From assembly GCA_964559125.1 (NCBI GenBank), contig CAZLGW010000027.1, positions 1-64,000 of the forward strand: DNA of 64,000 bases. The letters run 5' to 3'. Under the pieces are notes generated by a model. That model was not told the DNA's origin, made no database searches, and saw only the letters and a list, made by a program, of their open reading frames with translations. Source of the stretch: Ravibacter sp964559125 (GTDB taxonomy: Bacteria; Bacteroidota; Bacteroidia; Cytophagales; Spirosomataceae). Position 1 is the first letter of the stretch; each line of letters opens with the position of its first letter. This document shows positions 27,118 to 36,505 of this stretch, piece by piece. The translations under genes were made by a program, and so were the position numbers.

Positions 27118-27963
27118 TCATTCTACTGCGAAAATTTTATTAACGGTTTTATGGGTGATCAGTTCTGAATAGTGCAGCACGGTTTTGATCGTTTTCCCGT
27201 TTTCTATGATCGGAACCGGCGCTTCTACCACGAAATCGGCGAAATGGGGTACGTTAAAGGCAATGAAAGCCAGTCGAAGCGCATCCATCGGTTCGTCGTA
27301 GTGCCTGGAAAGATCCGGCAGCACAATGGGACCGGTGTCGGTCTGGTACATCTTTGTTTCTGAATTGATATTCATCGTTTTGCAAGGGCATTCGATCATG
27401 GCGGAAAGACCTGTATTTTCGTCTGTGATCTCGGTTTGCGTAACGATGGGAATGCCTTCGAGCGTCGCTTCTTTTATTTTTTCAAAAGTGTCTAGCAGCG
27501 TAATGGATTTCGGCTGCGGCAGGCGGATATCGGGATCGGCCCCCCATGTATCGGACATGAGCTGGACCTTCCGGTAAGATGGCCTTTCATCGAAATGACG
27601 CCTGAAGATCAATACTTTGTCTTTCCCGAAAACCGGCAGAAAGTCATAATTGTCTTTGTAGAAAAGGTTTTTTTCAGCGAAAGTATCTTCGCTTTTACAG
27701 GAAGCCCCCTGGTAATATGCCGCCTCTTCCCCGGTTTTGGTGTTACGCACAATGGTGCGGCTTTCTATCCACATTCTGACTGAATTGGACGCTTTTGATT
27801 TTCCGGAATTGCAAAGGAAAGAACGCCCGTAGTCGAGGCAGTCCGGAACTTCGCCGGGGGCTGCGGCAGCTTTTTTACTGTCTGAGGCGGCATTACAGGC
27901 AGCAAAGGATAGGGAGGAAGCCATGACTAGTCCGGCTTGGAGGAAATTTCGGCGGGTGGTCAT
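27118..27963 (-). CDS. Tat-signal protein of unknown function
   Basis: I do not recognise this 281-residue protein. It begins TTRRNFLQAGLVMASSLSFAAC, a twin-arginine signal that could also end as a lipoprotein at AAC. The mature part has several conserved-looking cysteines (CLDYGRSFLC, GASCKSED, IECPCKTMN) and a mixed alpha/beta composition. It lies between the four propeller glycosidases and the four sialidase-like genes, all read in the same direction, so it probably serves the same glycan pathway. The export route suggests it folds with a cofactor before transport; a redox or metal site around the cysteines is conceivable. Confidence 0.7.
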   Translation of the reverse strand: MTTRRNFLQAGLVMASSLSFAACNAASDSKKAAAAPGEVPDCLDYGRSFLCNSGKSKASNSVRMWIESRTIVRNTKTGEEAAYYQGASCKSEDTFAEKNLFYKDNYDFLPVFGKDKVLIFRRHFDERPSYRKVQLMSDTWGADPDIRLPQPKSITLLDTFEKIKEATLEGIPIVTQTEITDENTGLSAMIECPCKTMNINSETKMYQTDTGPIVLPDLSRHYDEPMDALRLAFIAFNVPHFADFVVEAPVPIIENGKTIKTVLHYSELITHKTVNKIFAVE

Positions 27964-28058
27964 AAATTGATTAAAAAAGAAATGTATTGAGACTGATTAG
28001 AGCTTGTTGGTCTGGCACGATGAAGTACCAGTTCAGATCTTTCACAAGGCGTACAGGA

Positions 28059-29645
28059 TTAAGGACTACTAGTTAAAATGTCACCCCCAAATCTAATGGA
28101 ATAAAGATCAGCATCCTTCATTACAAATCTAAGTCGAACTACTTTCCCCTTTAGTTTAGCAAGATTGCTGCCGCTTTTCCACAACACTTGTTTGGCGATC
28201 GAATCACCAAACAAAACCTCCGAATGATTGAGAGAGAACCCGGGAATCGGATTGCCGTTTTCGTCTTGGATTTCTGCTAGTATGCTCCCAGCCGCAGAAG
28301 TAGAAAAGTTTACCCAAAGATGCTCTCCTGAAAATGTTATGGGATTGGTAATAACCTCTCCTTCATTATAACCTGCATTCAGTGAGGAGAACCCATCGAT
28401 TCTCAAGGTATAGCGCCGAAGTGCGCTAGCCTTTCCCTTCCAATAATTTTCAACAACATACATAGACAGCTCGTTGGGAGCACCGGGTAAGGCCGACTTG
28501 GTTTCAACTACCTGCCAGGCTGCGCAGTTATCACCGTAGGTCCAGCTTCCTTCCCGTTCTACTCCCGGTCTGAGAAATGCCTCATTCCATCTTTTAAAAC
28601 GTACTCCGTCCCTGCTGGACATTAGTAAGGTTTCCGTGAGGACAGTTCCATACCTCGAAGTAAGGTCAGCAGAGCCTCCCTTAACAGTCTTTCCTGCCCG
28701 TTTTTCCCTTTCTTCAAGCTCCGGCAACCTTTTCATGGACGTAGACCAGCCCCGATCAATATAACGCAGCGGGAAACCTAACAAAATATGAGGAGCTCTG
28801 TAATAAGGCTTTATCTGATTGGTGTACAGATGTTCATCAGGGGAGTCTTCGTAGATAAGATCCTGATGATCGCTCCAATTGAATAAGCTGGAGGAGGTTG
28901 CAGTGCGAATTCCTCTCACCCCACTTTTAGAATATTGCCTCCAGTAGACTCTGTATTTTTTTAGTTCAGGGTCCCAAAAAGCTACATTCTGAGAGTCAAA
29001 ATGACCATTTTTCATCATCAATCCCTTGTCGTGTAAGCTCCAGTTTAAGCCGTCAGGTGATTTGAACACGACCAGCCCATAATCAGGATTTTCAAGAGTA
29101 ACGATGGCTTTGTATTTTGCATCCGCGCTTACAAGAGGGTTTTCATCTTTGAAAACTGCCGGGTGACCAGCATCGATTTTAAACCCGTTTGTAAGACCGC
29201 TTACCAATACAATATTGTTTTCCTTTGATCCTCTGAACTCGTGTATTCCCAGTTTGGGTTTGTGCCATGTAATACCATCATTACTTTCCGCGTAAGCACA
29301 GAAAAGCGGATGGGAACTTGTGGTGTCAGCACTTGCCGTATGCTGCCACGCTTTGTAGTACATCCGATATATATCTCCGTCTTTAAATACAGAATGATAT
29401 CCCGAACCACTGCCTTCCCAAGGGGAATCATGAACCATCGCAAGTTCCCTGGGGACCGGATGATGCATTTTCAGTCGTATATCTCCATTAAGCCGGTCAA
29501 TAAGGAAACTGTCGATAAAAAGTTCCAGTCTTGAACCCAAATTGATTGTAGTTTCTTTTTGGTTGTTTCTTTGCCCGTGAAGTGGTGTCAGCCAGGCAGT
29601 CAATAGAAGCAAGACTATTGCCACTAAAGATATTTTTCTCATCAT
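28059..29645 (-). CDS. five-bladed propeller glycosidase-like protein, paralogue A
   Basis: A 528-residue exported protein (signal ending LHGQ). The N-terminal domain resembles GH32/43/68-type five-bladed propellers: ELFIDSFLIDRL at the start, then WEGSGSGYHSVFKDGD, MYYKAWQH, YAESNDGITW, HPAVFKDENP, RGIRTATSS, RAPHILLGFPLRYIDRGW and WNEAFLRPG. Residues about 420-528 form a beta-sandwich (FSTSAAGSILAEIQDENGNP) that could bind carbohydrate. I cannot name a CAZy family with confidence. It is the most divergent of four tandem copies and carries a GGSADLTSRYG insertion. Confidence 0.72.
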   Translation of the reverse strand: MMRKISLVAIVLLLLTAWLTPLHGQRNNQKETTINLGSRLELFIDSFLIDRLNGDIRLKMHHPVPRELAMVHDSPWEGSGSGYHSVFKDGDIYRMYYKAWQHTASADTTSSHPLFCAYAESNDGITWHKPKLGIHEFRGSKENNIVLVSGLTNGFKIDAGHPAVFKDENPLVSADAKYKAIVTLENPDYGLVVFKSPDGLNWSLHDKGLMMKNGHFDSQNVAFWDPELKKYRVYWRQYSKSGVRGIRTATSSSLFNWSDHQDLIYEDSPDEHLYTNQIKPYYRAPHILLGFPLRYIDRGWSTSMKRLPELEEREKRAGKTVKGGSADLTSRYGTVLTETLLMSSRDGVRFKRWNEAFLRPGVEREGSWTYGDNCAAWQVVETKSALPGAPNELSMYVVENYWKGKASALRRYTLRIDGFSSLNAGYNEGEVITNPITFSGEHLWVNFSTSAAGSILAEIQDENGNPIPGFSLNHSEVLFGDSIAKQVLWKSGSNLAKLKGKVVRLRFVMKDADLYSIRFGGDILTSSP

Positions 29646-29699
29646 TTATGATTTAGATACTCCAGGTAAAAGTACTCGTGCTTAGTTTTGAGAGCCGGT

Positions 29700-31265
29700 T
29701 TATTGAAATTTTAATGAATATAAATCACCGTCTCTGATTACAAACCTGAGCTTTATTTTTTTTCCTTGTAAGGAAGCGACGTTTGTCCCCTTATTTTTCC
29801 AATGAACCGTACGATTGACAGTATCTCCAAAAATTTCCGAACATTCTTCAAGAGTATATCCGGGAATCGGTTTGTCGTTCTCATCCCGTATTTCGACCTT
29901 TATATCTCCTGCTGCGGATGTCGAAAAATTGAGCACGAGTTTACTCCCCTGAAAGACTAGGGATTTTGTAATAATTTCTCCACCATCCATAGGTGCATTA
30001 ACTGATACAAACCCATCCAATCTTAAGACGTACCTCCTTAAAGCGCTAGCATTCCCCTTCCAATAGTTTTCGGTGGCATAAAGGGAGAGTTCGTTGGGAG
30101 CACCTTCTTTGTCCGACTTTGTTTCAACAACATGCCAAGCAATATATTGGTCACCATAAGTCCAGGTCCCGTTACTTTCGATACCGGGCCTTAGAAAAGC
30201 TTCGTTCCAACGTTTGAAATTTTTCCCATCTCGGCTTGTCATTAGTAAGCTTTCTGTTAGGGCTGTTCCGTATCTTTGACTTACGGCTGCCCTTTTTTTT
30301 CGTTCTTGATTTTCCGGCAATGCTTCCATGGAATCAGACCATCCGCGATCTATATATCGTGCAGGAAATCCAATTAGAATATGCGGAGCCCGATGATAAG
30401 ATTTTATCTGGTTTGTATATAGTTCCTCTTCCGGGGAATTCAAATAAGTTACATTAGTCTGGTCTTGCCAATTTATGAAGTCCCGAGAGGTAGCAGTTCT
30501 GATAGCCCTGGTTCCTACGTATATTTTTTTTTCATCATTTGCGCCTCCCGATTTTGTAAAATATCTCCAATAAGCTCTGTATTCTCCTTTGTCTTTATCC
30601 CAAAATGCCAGGTTTTGAGAATCAAATGCCCCATCAGTAATAATAGGGTCATAAGATAGAGGCTTCCAGTTTATGCCATCAGCAGACTGAAAGGCGGCTA
30701 AACCACGCTTAGGTTTTCCGGAGATTAGGATAGCTTTGTATAAAGCATCTCTGTTAACGGAAGGGTTTTCGTCCTTAAATACAGCCGGATGTCCCGCATT
30801 TAAGGAAAACTCATCGAATGAATCACTAGCAAAAACAATATTATTGTTTTTTGAACCTTTATACTCGTATAAACCTAAACTTGGCTTTGTCCAATTGATG
30901 CCGTCATTACTTTCTGCATAAGCGCAAAATAGCGGATGGACGTTAGATGTATCACTGCTTGCCGTATGTTGCCATGCTTTGTAATACATACGGTATTTAT
31001 TGCCATCTTTAAATACACTATGATAACCGCTTCCACTGCCTTCCCAAGGTTTATCATGTATCAAGACTAGTTCCTTGGGTATTGGGTGATGTAGTTTCAG
31101 GGCAGCTTTACCTGCCAATTTTTCGATCAAAAAGTCGTCTACAAACAGCTCCAGCTTTGAACCAATATTAATAGTGGAATCTAACAGAGAATTCTTTTCC
31201 GCTTGAGCATACGCACAACTAATCAGTACTAAATAAAGCGCTTTTATTTTCAGTAGTCTTTTCAT
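29700..31265 (-). CDS. five-bladed propeller glycosidase-like protein, paralogue B
   Basis: A 521-residue exported protein (signal MKRLLKIKALYLVLISCAYAQ; ISC could be a lipobox). The architecture is that of paralogue A. Shared blocks are ELFVDDFLIEKLAG, WEGSGSGYHSVFKDGN, HPAVFKDENP, SPEEELYTNQIK, WNEAFLRPGIE and the C-terminal TSAAGDIKVEIRDEND. An insertion FTKSGGANDEKKIYVG precedes the RAIRTATS block. The DNA is visibly richer in A and T than that of its neighbours, so the copies have diverged for some time. Confidence 0.72.
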   Translation of the reverse strand: MKRLLKIKALYLVLISCAYAQAEKNSLLDSTINIGSKLELFVDDFLIEKLAGKAALKLHHPIPKELVLIHDKPWEGSGSGYHSVFKDGNKYRMYYKAWQHTASSDTSNVHPLFCAYAESNDGINWTKPSLGLYEYKGSKNNNIVFASDSFDEFSLNAGHPAVFKDENPSVNRDALYKAILISGKPKRGLAAFQSADGINWKPLSYDPIITDGAFDSQNLAFWDKDKGEYRAYWRYFTKSGGANDEKKIYVGTRAIRTATSRDFINWQDQTNVTYLNSPEEELYTNQIKSYHRAPHILIGFPARYIDRGWSDSMEALPENQERKKRAAVSQRYGTALTESLLMTSRDGKNFKRWNEAFLRPGIESNGTWTYGDQYIAWHVVETKSDKEGAPNELSLYATENYWKGNASALRRYVLRLDGFVSVNAPMDGGEIITKSLVFQGSKLVLNFSTSAAGDIKVEIRDENDKPIPGYTLEECSEIFGDTVNRTVHWKNKGTNVASLQGKKIKLRFVIRDGDLYSLKFQ

Positions 31266-31341
31266 TGGGAGTTTATATTAGATATGGAACTGATATAGAA
31301 TATGGTTTATCAAAACACTATTTTCGGAGGCAGAAATAGGT

Positions 31342-32916
31342 CTATTGGAACTGGATAGAGTATAAATCGGCATCACGGAGCACGAAACGCAGCTTCACTT
31401 TTTTGCCCTGCAGGGCAGCTACATCTGTTCCTTTTTCCTTCCAGTGTACGGGTCGGCTTACGGTGTCTCCGAAAATTTCGGAACAGTCGTCCATTGTATA
31501 CCCCGGAATCGGTTGCCCTTGTTCATCCAGGATTTCCACCTTTATATCGCCGGCAGCCGACGTTGAGAAATTAAGTAATAGCTTGCTGCCTGTAAAAATG
31601 AGAGGCTTTGTAATGATCTCTCCACCATTCATAGGAGCATTCACCGAAACAAAGCCATCCAGGCGTAATGTGTAACGTCGCAGTACAGTTCCTTTACCTT
31701 TCCAGAAGTTCTCGGTAGCATATAGAGACAACTCGTTAGGAGCAGCCTCTCTCTCAGGCTTTGTTTCCACAACGTGCCAGGCAAAATAATTATCACCGTA
31801 AGTCCAGCTGCCGTTACGTTCTATTCCCGGCCGTAAAAAAGCCTCATTCCAGCGATTAAACGTAACTCCGTCTCTACTCGACATGAATAGCCCTTCCGTA
31901 ATTACTGTTCCGTATCTGGCGGCCAAAGCTGTGCGTTTTTGCCGCTCTTTCTGTTCAGGTAGCTGCCCCATAGACTCTGACCAGCCCCGATCGGTGTAGC
32001 GGCTTGGAAACCCGATAAAAATATGGGGTGCGCGATGGTACGGTTTCACCTGGTTGGTATATAAGTGTTCCTCCGGTGAATTGACATACCGGAGATCCTG
32101 CTCATCTTTCCAATGGATAAAATCTGCGGATCTGGCCGTTCTGATTGCTCGTGTTCCTTTATATCGGCTCGTCTCTGTCTCCTCTGAAAAATAGCGCCAA
32201 TAGGCCCGGTATTCTTTTCTCACAGGGTCCCAGAAAGCAAGATTCTGGGAATCAAAGGCGCCGTTTGTTATGATCGGGTTATCGGAAATAAGACTCCAGT
32301 TGATACCGTCGGGAGATTTGAAAGCCACTAACCCGCGTTTGGTTTTATGTGATATCAGGATTGCCTTATAGCGGGCATCTGGAGTGACATCAGGATTTTC
32401 ATCTTTAAAAACAGCAGGGTGGGCTGCGTCCAGATCGAAACCATGGAAACTACCGGATGTAAATACAATATTATTATTTTTGGAGCCATTAAATTCATGG
32501 AGCCCAAGACTGGGCTTAACCCAGTTAATCCCGTCTCTGCTCTCGGCGTATCCGCAGTTGAGGTCTCTGGAGTGTTTACCGTCTGGTGTTTCTAATGGCC
32601 AGGCCTTATAATACATTCTATATAAATCCCCGTCTTTAAAAACAGTATGATAGCCGCAGCCGATTCCTTCCCAGGGAGCATCGTGGATGAGGGCGACTTC
32701 CTTTGGTACGGGAGAGTGCAGCTTTAAATTTGCACCGCCGGTCAGCTTGTCGATTAGAAAGTCGTCGACGAATAATTCCAGCCTTGAGGCTATATTAATA
32801 CCTGTTTCATGCAGATGCCTGCTTTCAACCTGAGCGTTTGCAGGAGAGTTAATCAGGTAAGCAGCGAGTAGGCTGCAAGTAACTAGTATACTAATAGATA
32901 TCTTTTTCATAGACAT
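31342..32916 (-). CDS. five-bladed propeller glycosidase-like protein, paralogue C
   Basis: A 524-residue exported protein (signal ending NSPANAQ). Blocks as in A and B: ELFVDDFLIDKLTG, WEGIGCGYHTVFKDGD, GYAESRDGINWVKP, HPAVFKDENP, SPEEHLYTNQVK and WNEAFLRPGIE. The otherwise conserved GSGSGYHS is GIGCGYHT here, and the AWQH segment is AWPLETPDGK. These changes lie near the presumed active-site pocket and hint at a different leaving group or subsite. The C-terminal sandwich TSAAGDIKVEILDEQG is conserved. Confidence 0.72.
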   Translation of the reverse strand: MSMKKISISILVTCSLLAAYLINSPANAQVESRHLHETGINIASRLELFVDDFLIDKLTGGANLKLHSPVPKEVALIHDAPWEGIGCGYHTVFKDGDLYRMYYKAWPLETPDGKHSRDLNCGYAESRDGINWVKPSLGLHEFNGSKNNNIVFTSGSFHGFDLDAAHPAVFKDENPDVTPDARYKAILISHKTKRGLVAFKSPDGINWSLISDNPIITNGAFDSQNLAFWDPVRKEYRAYWRYFSEETETSRYKGTRAIRTARSADFIHWKDEQDLRYVNSPEEHLYTNQVKPYHRAPHIFIGFPSRYTDRGWSESMGQLPEQKERQKRTALAARYGTVITEGLFMSSRDGVTFNRWNEAFLRPGIERNGSWTYGDNYFAWHVVETKPEREAAPNELSLYATENFWKGKGTVLRRYTLRLDGFVSVNAPMNGGEIITKPLIFTGSKLLLNFSTSAAGDIKVEILDEQGQPIPGYTMDDCSEIFGDTVSRPVHWKEKGTDVAALQGKKVKLRFVLRDADLYSIQFQ

Positions 32917-32992
32917 TATAAAAGGTAAACTGTCGGAATCCGCTTTTTTACAGGTATTTCAAGCCCAAGGAGTTGTTATCAAGAGAGATACG

Positions 32993-34537
32993 CTACCTGA
33001 ATTGCATCGAATAAAGATCCGCATCTCGTAAAACAAAACGTAGTTTCACTTTTTTACCTTGAAGCGGCGCCACATTGGTTCCTTTATCCTTCCAATGGAC
33101 AGTACGGCTTACGGTATCTCCGAAGATTTCAGAGCAATCAGCAAGTGTATATCCAGGTATTGGTTTTCCGTTCTCATCCAGGATTTCAACTTTGATGTCT
33201 CCTGCTGCGGAAGTCGAGAAATTAAGAAAAAGTTCTCTACCGGAAAATGTAAAAGGCTTTGTCACAAGCTCTCCACCATCCATTGGGGCGCTTGCCGAAA
33301 CGAAACCATCCAGCCTAAGTGTATAACGTCTGAGTACGCTTGCCGTTCCTTTCCAATAGCTTTCTGTTGCGTAAAGAGAAAGTTCATCAGGCGCACCCTG
33401 TCTTTCAGATTTGGTTTCTACGAGGTGCCAAGCTATATATTGATCGCCGTAAGTCCAGGTGCCGTTACTTTCTACGCCTGGACGAAGAAATGCCTCATTC
33501 CAGCGATTGAACATGACTCCGTTACGGCTTGTCATGAGCAGACTTTCCGTCAGTGCCGTACCGTATCTGCGACTCTTGGCTGCTCTCTTCTCCCGTTCCT
33601 CCGGTTCCGGTAGCGCTTTCATCGATTCTGACCACCCTCGGTCAATGTAACGGGCGGGAAAGCCAATGAAAATATGCGGTGCCCGATGGTAAGCTTTTAT
33701 CTGATTTGTATATAGTTCTTCCTCCGGGGAGCTTAAATAAGTTACGTCAGCTTGATCCTGCCATTTTAGAAAATCTTTAGAAGTCGCTGTTCTTATACCC
33801 CGAATTTTCCCTTGAAAGTGACGCCAGTAAGCGCGATAGACTTTTTTTTCGGTATCCCAAAAGCCAAGGTTTTGGGAATCAAACATACCATCTGTTATCA
33901 CGGGGAGGTCGCTCATGGGGGACCAATGAATACCATCTCCGGATTTAAACGGCATCAGGCCTTTAGGGACGGTTTTCCATTCTGTAGGGAGAAAGGCTTT
34001 ATAGCGGGCATCAGGAGCAGCATTTGGATTTTCATCTTTAAATACGGCGGGATGTCCCGCGTCCACGCTAACATTTCCAACCTTACTTCCAACCATTACT
34101 ATATTGTTGTTCTTAGAACCGTTGAATTCATAAAGGCCCAGGTTGGGTTTTGTCCAATTGATCCCGTCTTTGCTTTCGGCATAAGCACAATATAATGGAT
34201 GATAGGTGCCCATATCTGAGCTAGCTTCATGTTGCCAGGCTTTATAGTACATCCTGTAAATATCTCCATCTTTAAATACACTGTGATAGCCACTTCCGCT
34301 GCCCTCCCATAGCTGATCGTGCCGTAGCACGATTTCCCGGGGTACCGGGTGATGCAACTTCAGGCTAGTCTTACCTGCCAATTTATCTATCAGGAAATTA
34401 TCTATAAAAAGTTCAAGTCTTGATTTTAGCTCGATGGCGGTATCTGCAGGGAAACGTCTTTCAGCTTTCACTGATGTGATCAACAAGAAGGCAAGGAGTA
34501 GAGAGGAAACAGCAAATAGGAAAAGTGTCTTTTTCAT
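32993..34537 (-). CDS. five-bladed propeller glycosidase-like protein, paralogue D
   Basis: A 514-residue exported protein (signal MKKTLFLFAVSSLLLAFLLITSVKA). It is closest to paralogue B over the propeller (ELFIDNFLIDKLAG, WEGSGSGYHSVFKDGD, SPEEELYTNQIKAYHRAPHIFIGFP) and to C at the C-terminus (VKVEILDENG-type, CSEIFGDTVSRTVHWK). It is the first copy after susD, separated from it by a stem-loop at 34600-34631. Confidence 0.72.
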   Translation of the reverse strand: MKKTLFLFAVSSLLLAFLLITSVKAERRFPADTAIELKSRLELFIDNFLIDKLAGKTSLKLHHPVPREIVLRHDQLWEGSGSGYHSVFKDGDIYRMYYKAWQHEASSDMGTYHPLYCAYAESKDGINWTKPNLGLYEFNGSKNNNIVMVGSKVGNVSVDAGHPAVFKDENPNAAPDARYKAFLPTEWKTVPKGLMPFKSGDGIHWSPMSDLPVITDGMFDSQNLGFWDTEKKVYRAYWRHFQGKIRGIRTATSKDFLKWQDQADVTYLSSPEEELYTNQIKAYHRAPHIFIGFPARYIDRGWSESMKALPEPEEREKRAAKSRRYGTALTESLLMTSRNGVMFNRWNEAFLRPGVESNGTWTYGDQYIAWHLVETKSERQGAPDELSLYATESYWKGTASVLRRYTLRLDGFVSASAPMDGGELVTKPFTFSGRELFLNFSTSAAGDIKVEILDENGKPIPGYTLADCSEIFGDTVSRTVHWKDKGTNVAPLQGKKVKLRFVLRDADLYSMQFR

Positions 34538-34599
34538 CAGTAATTTTTTAAGGGGAAATAATGCTTTAAACGAGCCTTCCGGATGTTTTAATTGCTGTT

Positions 34600-34631
34600 A
34601 CAAGCCGGCGGGAAAGTTCCCGCCGGCTTGT
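34600..34631. terminator. strong stem-loop between susD and the enzyme genes
   Basis: Arms acaagccggcgggaa (34600-34614) and ttcccgccggcttgt (34617-34631) are perfectly complementary over 15 bp. On the minus strand it lies 33 nt after the susD stop. The bases after it (aacagcaattaaaac) are not a T-run, so it is more likely a partial terminator or mRNA-stabilising hairpin that lowers expression of the downstream enzymes relative to susC/susD. Confidence 0.7.
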
Positions 34632-34664
34632 ACTCCGGTGACTTATTTTATTTCGGATTTCCAG

Positions 34665-36461
34665 CTATTGGACGCCCCATCCCGGATTCTGGGTCAGCTT
34701 ATCGTTTAACTGTATTTCCAAAGGGGGTATCGGTGCGAGGTATTTAAACTCGGGGAATTCCTTTACCATAGTGGGTTTTACTATTATTCTTCCCTTGTCT
34801 CCCTCCGAAAGCCGAATGGAATTACCGTCAATCACCATATAGTATACCCCCTGTATCGGGGCAGAAGGTGCCGTGCGGACAAAAGAAATATCCGGAGCGC
34901 CATCATCATTCAGGTCATACAGCTCATCCATTTTTGGTACATATATTCCGTCTGTTTCCTTTTCCAGGTTGCCTGCCGCTTTCCACCGCATCAGATCGTC
35001 CCACCTGAATCTTTCGAGAATCAGTTCAATGGCTCTTTCCCTCCTGATTTCTAAAATGGCAATCGAGGTTATATCTGGGTAGAAATTAGTCTGCAGGTAG
35101 GAATCAATACTGGCAGGCATTTCTGTATTGATTAAACCGGCACGTTTTCTCAGAAGCCCGATAGTATTTGTCCAGTCGCTTTCGGAGAAGGTGCCGAGTT
35201 CGGCTTTAGCTTCTGCGTAATTCAGAAGGACCTCCGCGTAGCGCATCAGAGGGATGTCATTTGTATTCCGGCTTACATCATCAAAAAATGGATCCGGGTG
35301 AGAATACTTTACGGGGTGGTACAAAGTTGTTGAGACTCCTCCGAATGGTGCAGGCCTGGCACCGTTTGAACGCCGATAGGAGGGCGTACGGATGGTTTGC
35401 GAGAGCCTCAGATCACGATTCTGCACTTCCTTAGTAAAAAACAGCGTGTCATATCCCGGCAAATCGGTGAACCTCGTACCGTCAATATTAAGATAAGTAT
35501 TGACAAATCGCTTATTGAGCGAAGTCATGTACCTCCCGCCTGTGTTGGAATAGTGGTTTGTTGATCCATGCATTATCTGCAAAGCTTCGTTGTGCGCATT
35601 TGCCAACATAACTTCTGTGCTTACAGCATTCTCGCTGATGAAAAGGTTTTGATAGTTCCCTGATCCGGATGTGTTAAGAGAATACCTCCCGCTTTCTATT
35701 ACTTTACCGGCAGCATCTGCAGCCTGTTCCAGCCATTTGTTTGCGTCGGGTAAGCCCATTTGTGAATGGTATTTTCTAAAAGTACCTTCGAAGAGGCAAA
35801 TCCTCGATTTCAAACCTAAGGCAACCCATTTGGTAATAGTAGTGCTTGTGTTGTCTTTTATGTCAGAGATGTTCTCAATGGCAAAGTTCAGATCTGCCAG
35901 CACAGAGTCCATAACGACTGTTCTGGGGTCTCTGGCTTTATACAGGCCCGGATCCAGAGATCCTAACGCAGAACTATACCAGGGAACGTCGCCAAATCGC
36001 TTCACTTTGTCGAAATAAAATTTAGCTCTGAACCAGCGCGCTATTCCGGCATAGTGATTTTTAACTGCCTCGGGAGCTTCGGATCGACGGTAGTTGTCAA
36101 GAAAATAGTTGATTCGACGAAGTTCATCCCAATACCAGAAGACCTCGTCAAACGGTGTAAACGCACCGGGTACATAATATTTTTCTACAAACTGACCATT
36201 GAAAGTCAAATCACTACGTGCGTCTGTTACGTATTGAAATTCACCGATCCCGGTACTTGCCGGTGTCCCGTATATATGAATAGCAGGAGGGAATGTTCCG
36301 GGTAATTCGTACAATGAATTAATGTACATTTTCAGATTCTGCTCGCTTCTGAAGGCCTGATCGGGGGTGAGAGCATCTAACGGGTTAACGTTCAATATAT
36401 TGTTACATCCGTATACAGATATTAACAAGACCCCAAAAACTAACTTTTTATAATTTCTCAT
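34665..36461 (-). CDS. RagB/SusD-family surface glycan-binding lipoprotein
   Basis: A 598-residue lipoprotein with lipobox VYGC at residues about 16-19, followed by the typical NNILNVNPLDALTPDQAF. TPR-like helices and SusD landmarks are present: WYWDELRRINYFLDNYR, the ARWFRAKFYFDKVKRFGDVPWY block, PLMRYAEVLLNYAEAKAEL and RRERAIELILERFRWDDLMRW. It sits on the cell surface, caps the SusC channel and binds the incoming oligosaccharide. It starts 44 nt after the susC stop. Confidence 0.93.
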   Translation of the reverse strand: MRNYKKLVFGVLLISVYGCNNILNVNPLDALTPDQAFRSEQNLKMYINSLYELPGTFPPAIHIYGTPASTGIGEFQYVTDARSDLTFNGQFVEKYYVPGAFTPFDEVFWYWDELRRINYFLDNYRRSEAPEAVKNHYAGIARWFRAKFYFDKVKRFGDVPWYSSALGSLDPGLYKARDPRTVVMDSVLADLNFAIENISDIKDNTSTTITKWVALGLKSRICLFEGTFRKYHSQMGLPDANKWLEQAADAAGKVIESGRYSLNTSGSGNYQNLFISENAVSTEVMLANAHNEALQIMHGSTNHYSNTGGRYMTSLNKRFVNTYLNIDGTRFTDLPGYDTLFFTKEVQNRDLRLSQTIRTPSYRRSNGARPAPFGGVSTTLYHPVKYSHPDPFFDDVSRNTNDIPLMRYAEVLLNYAEAKAELGTFSESDWTNTIGLLRKRAGLINTEMPASIDSYLQTNFYPDITSIAILEIRRERAIELILERFRWDDLMRWKAAGNLEKETDGIYVPKMDELYDLNDDGAPDISFVRTAPSAPIQGVYYMVIDGNSIRLSEGDKGRIIVKPTMVKEFPEFKYLAPIPPLEIQLNDKLTQNPGWGVQ

Positions 36462-36505
36462 CTTTCTTGAAGTTGTATACTCGATAGAATTGTAAAATGT
36501 TAACT

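Noticed and set aside
21598..34537. Tandem paralogues as recent DNA repeats or an insertion-sequence product
   Set aside because: The copies differ widely in DNA sequence and composition, and no transposase or inverted repeats flank them.
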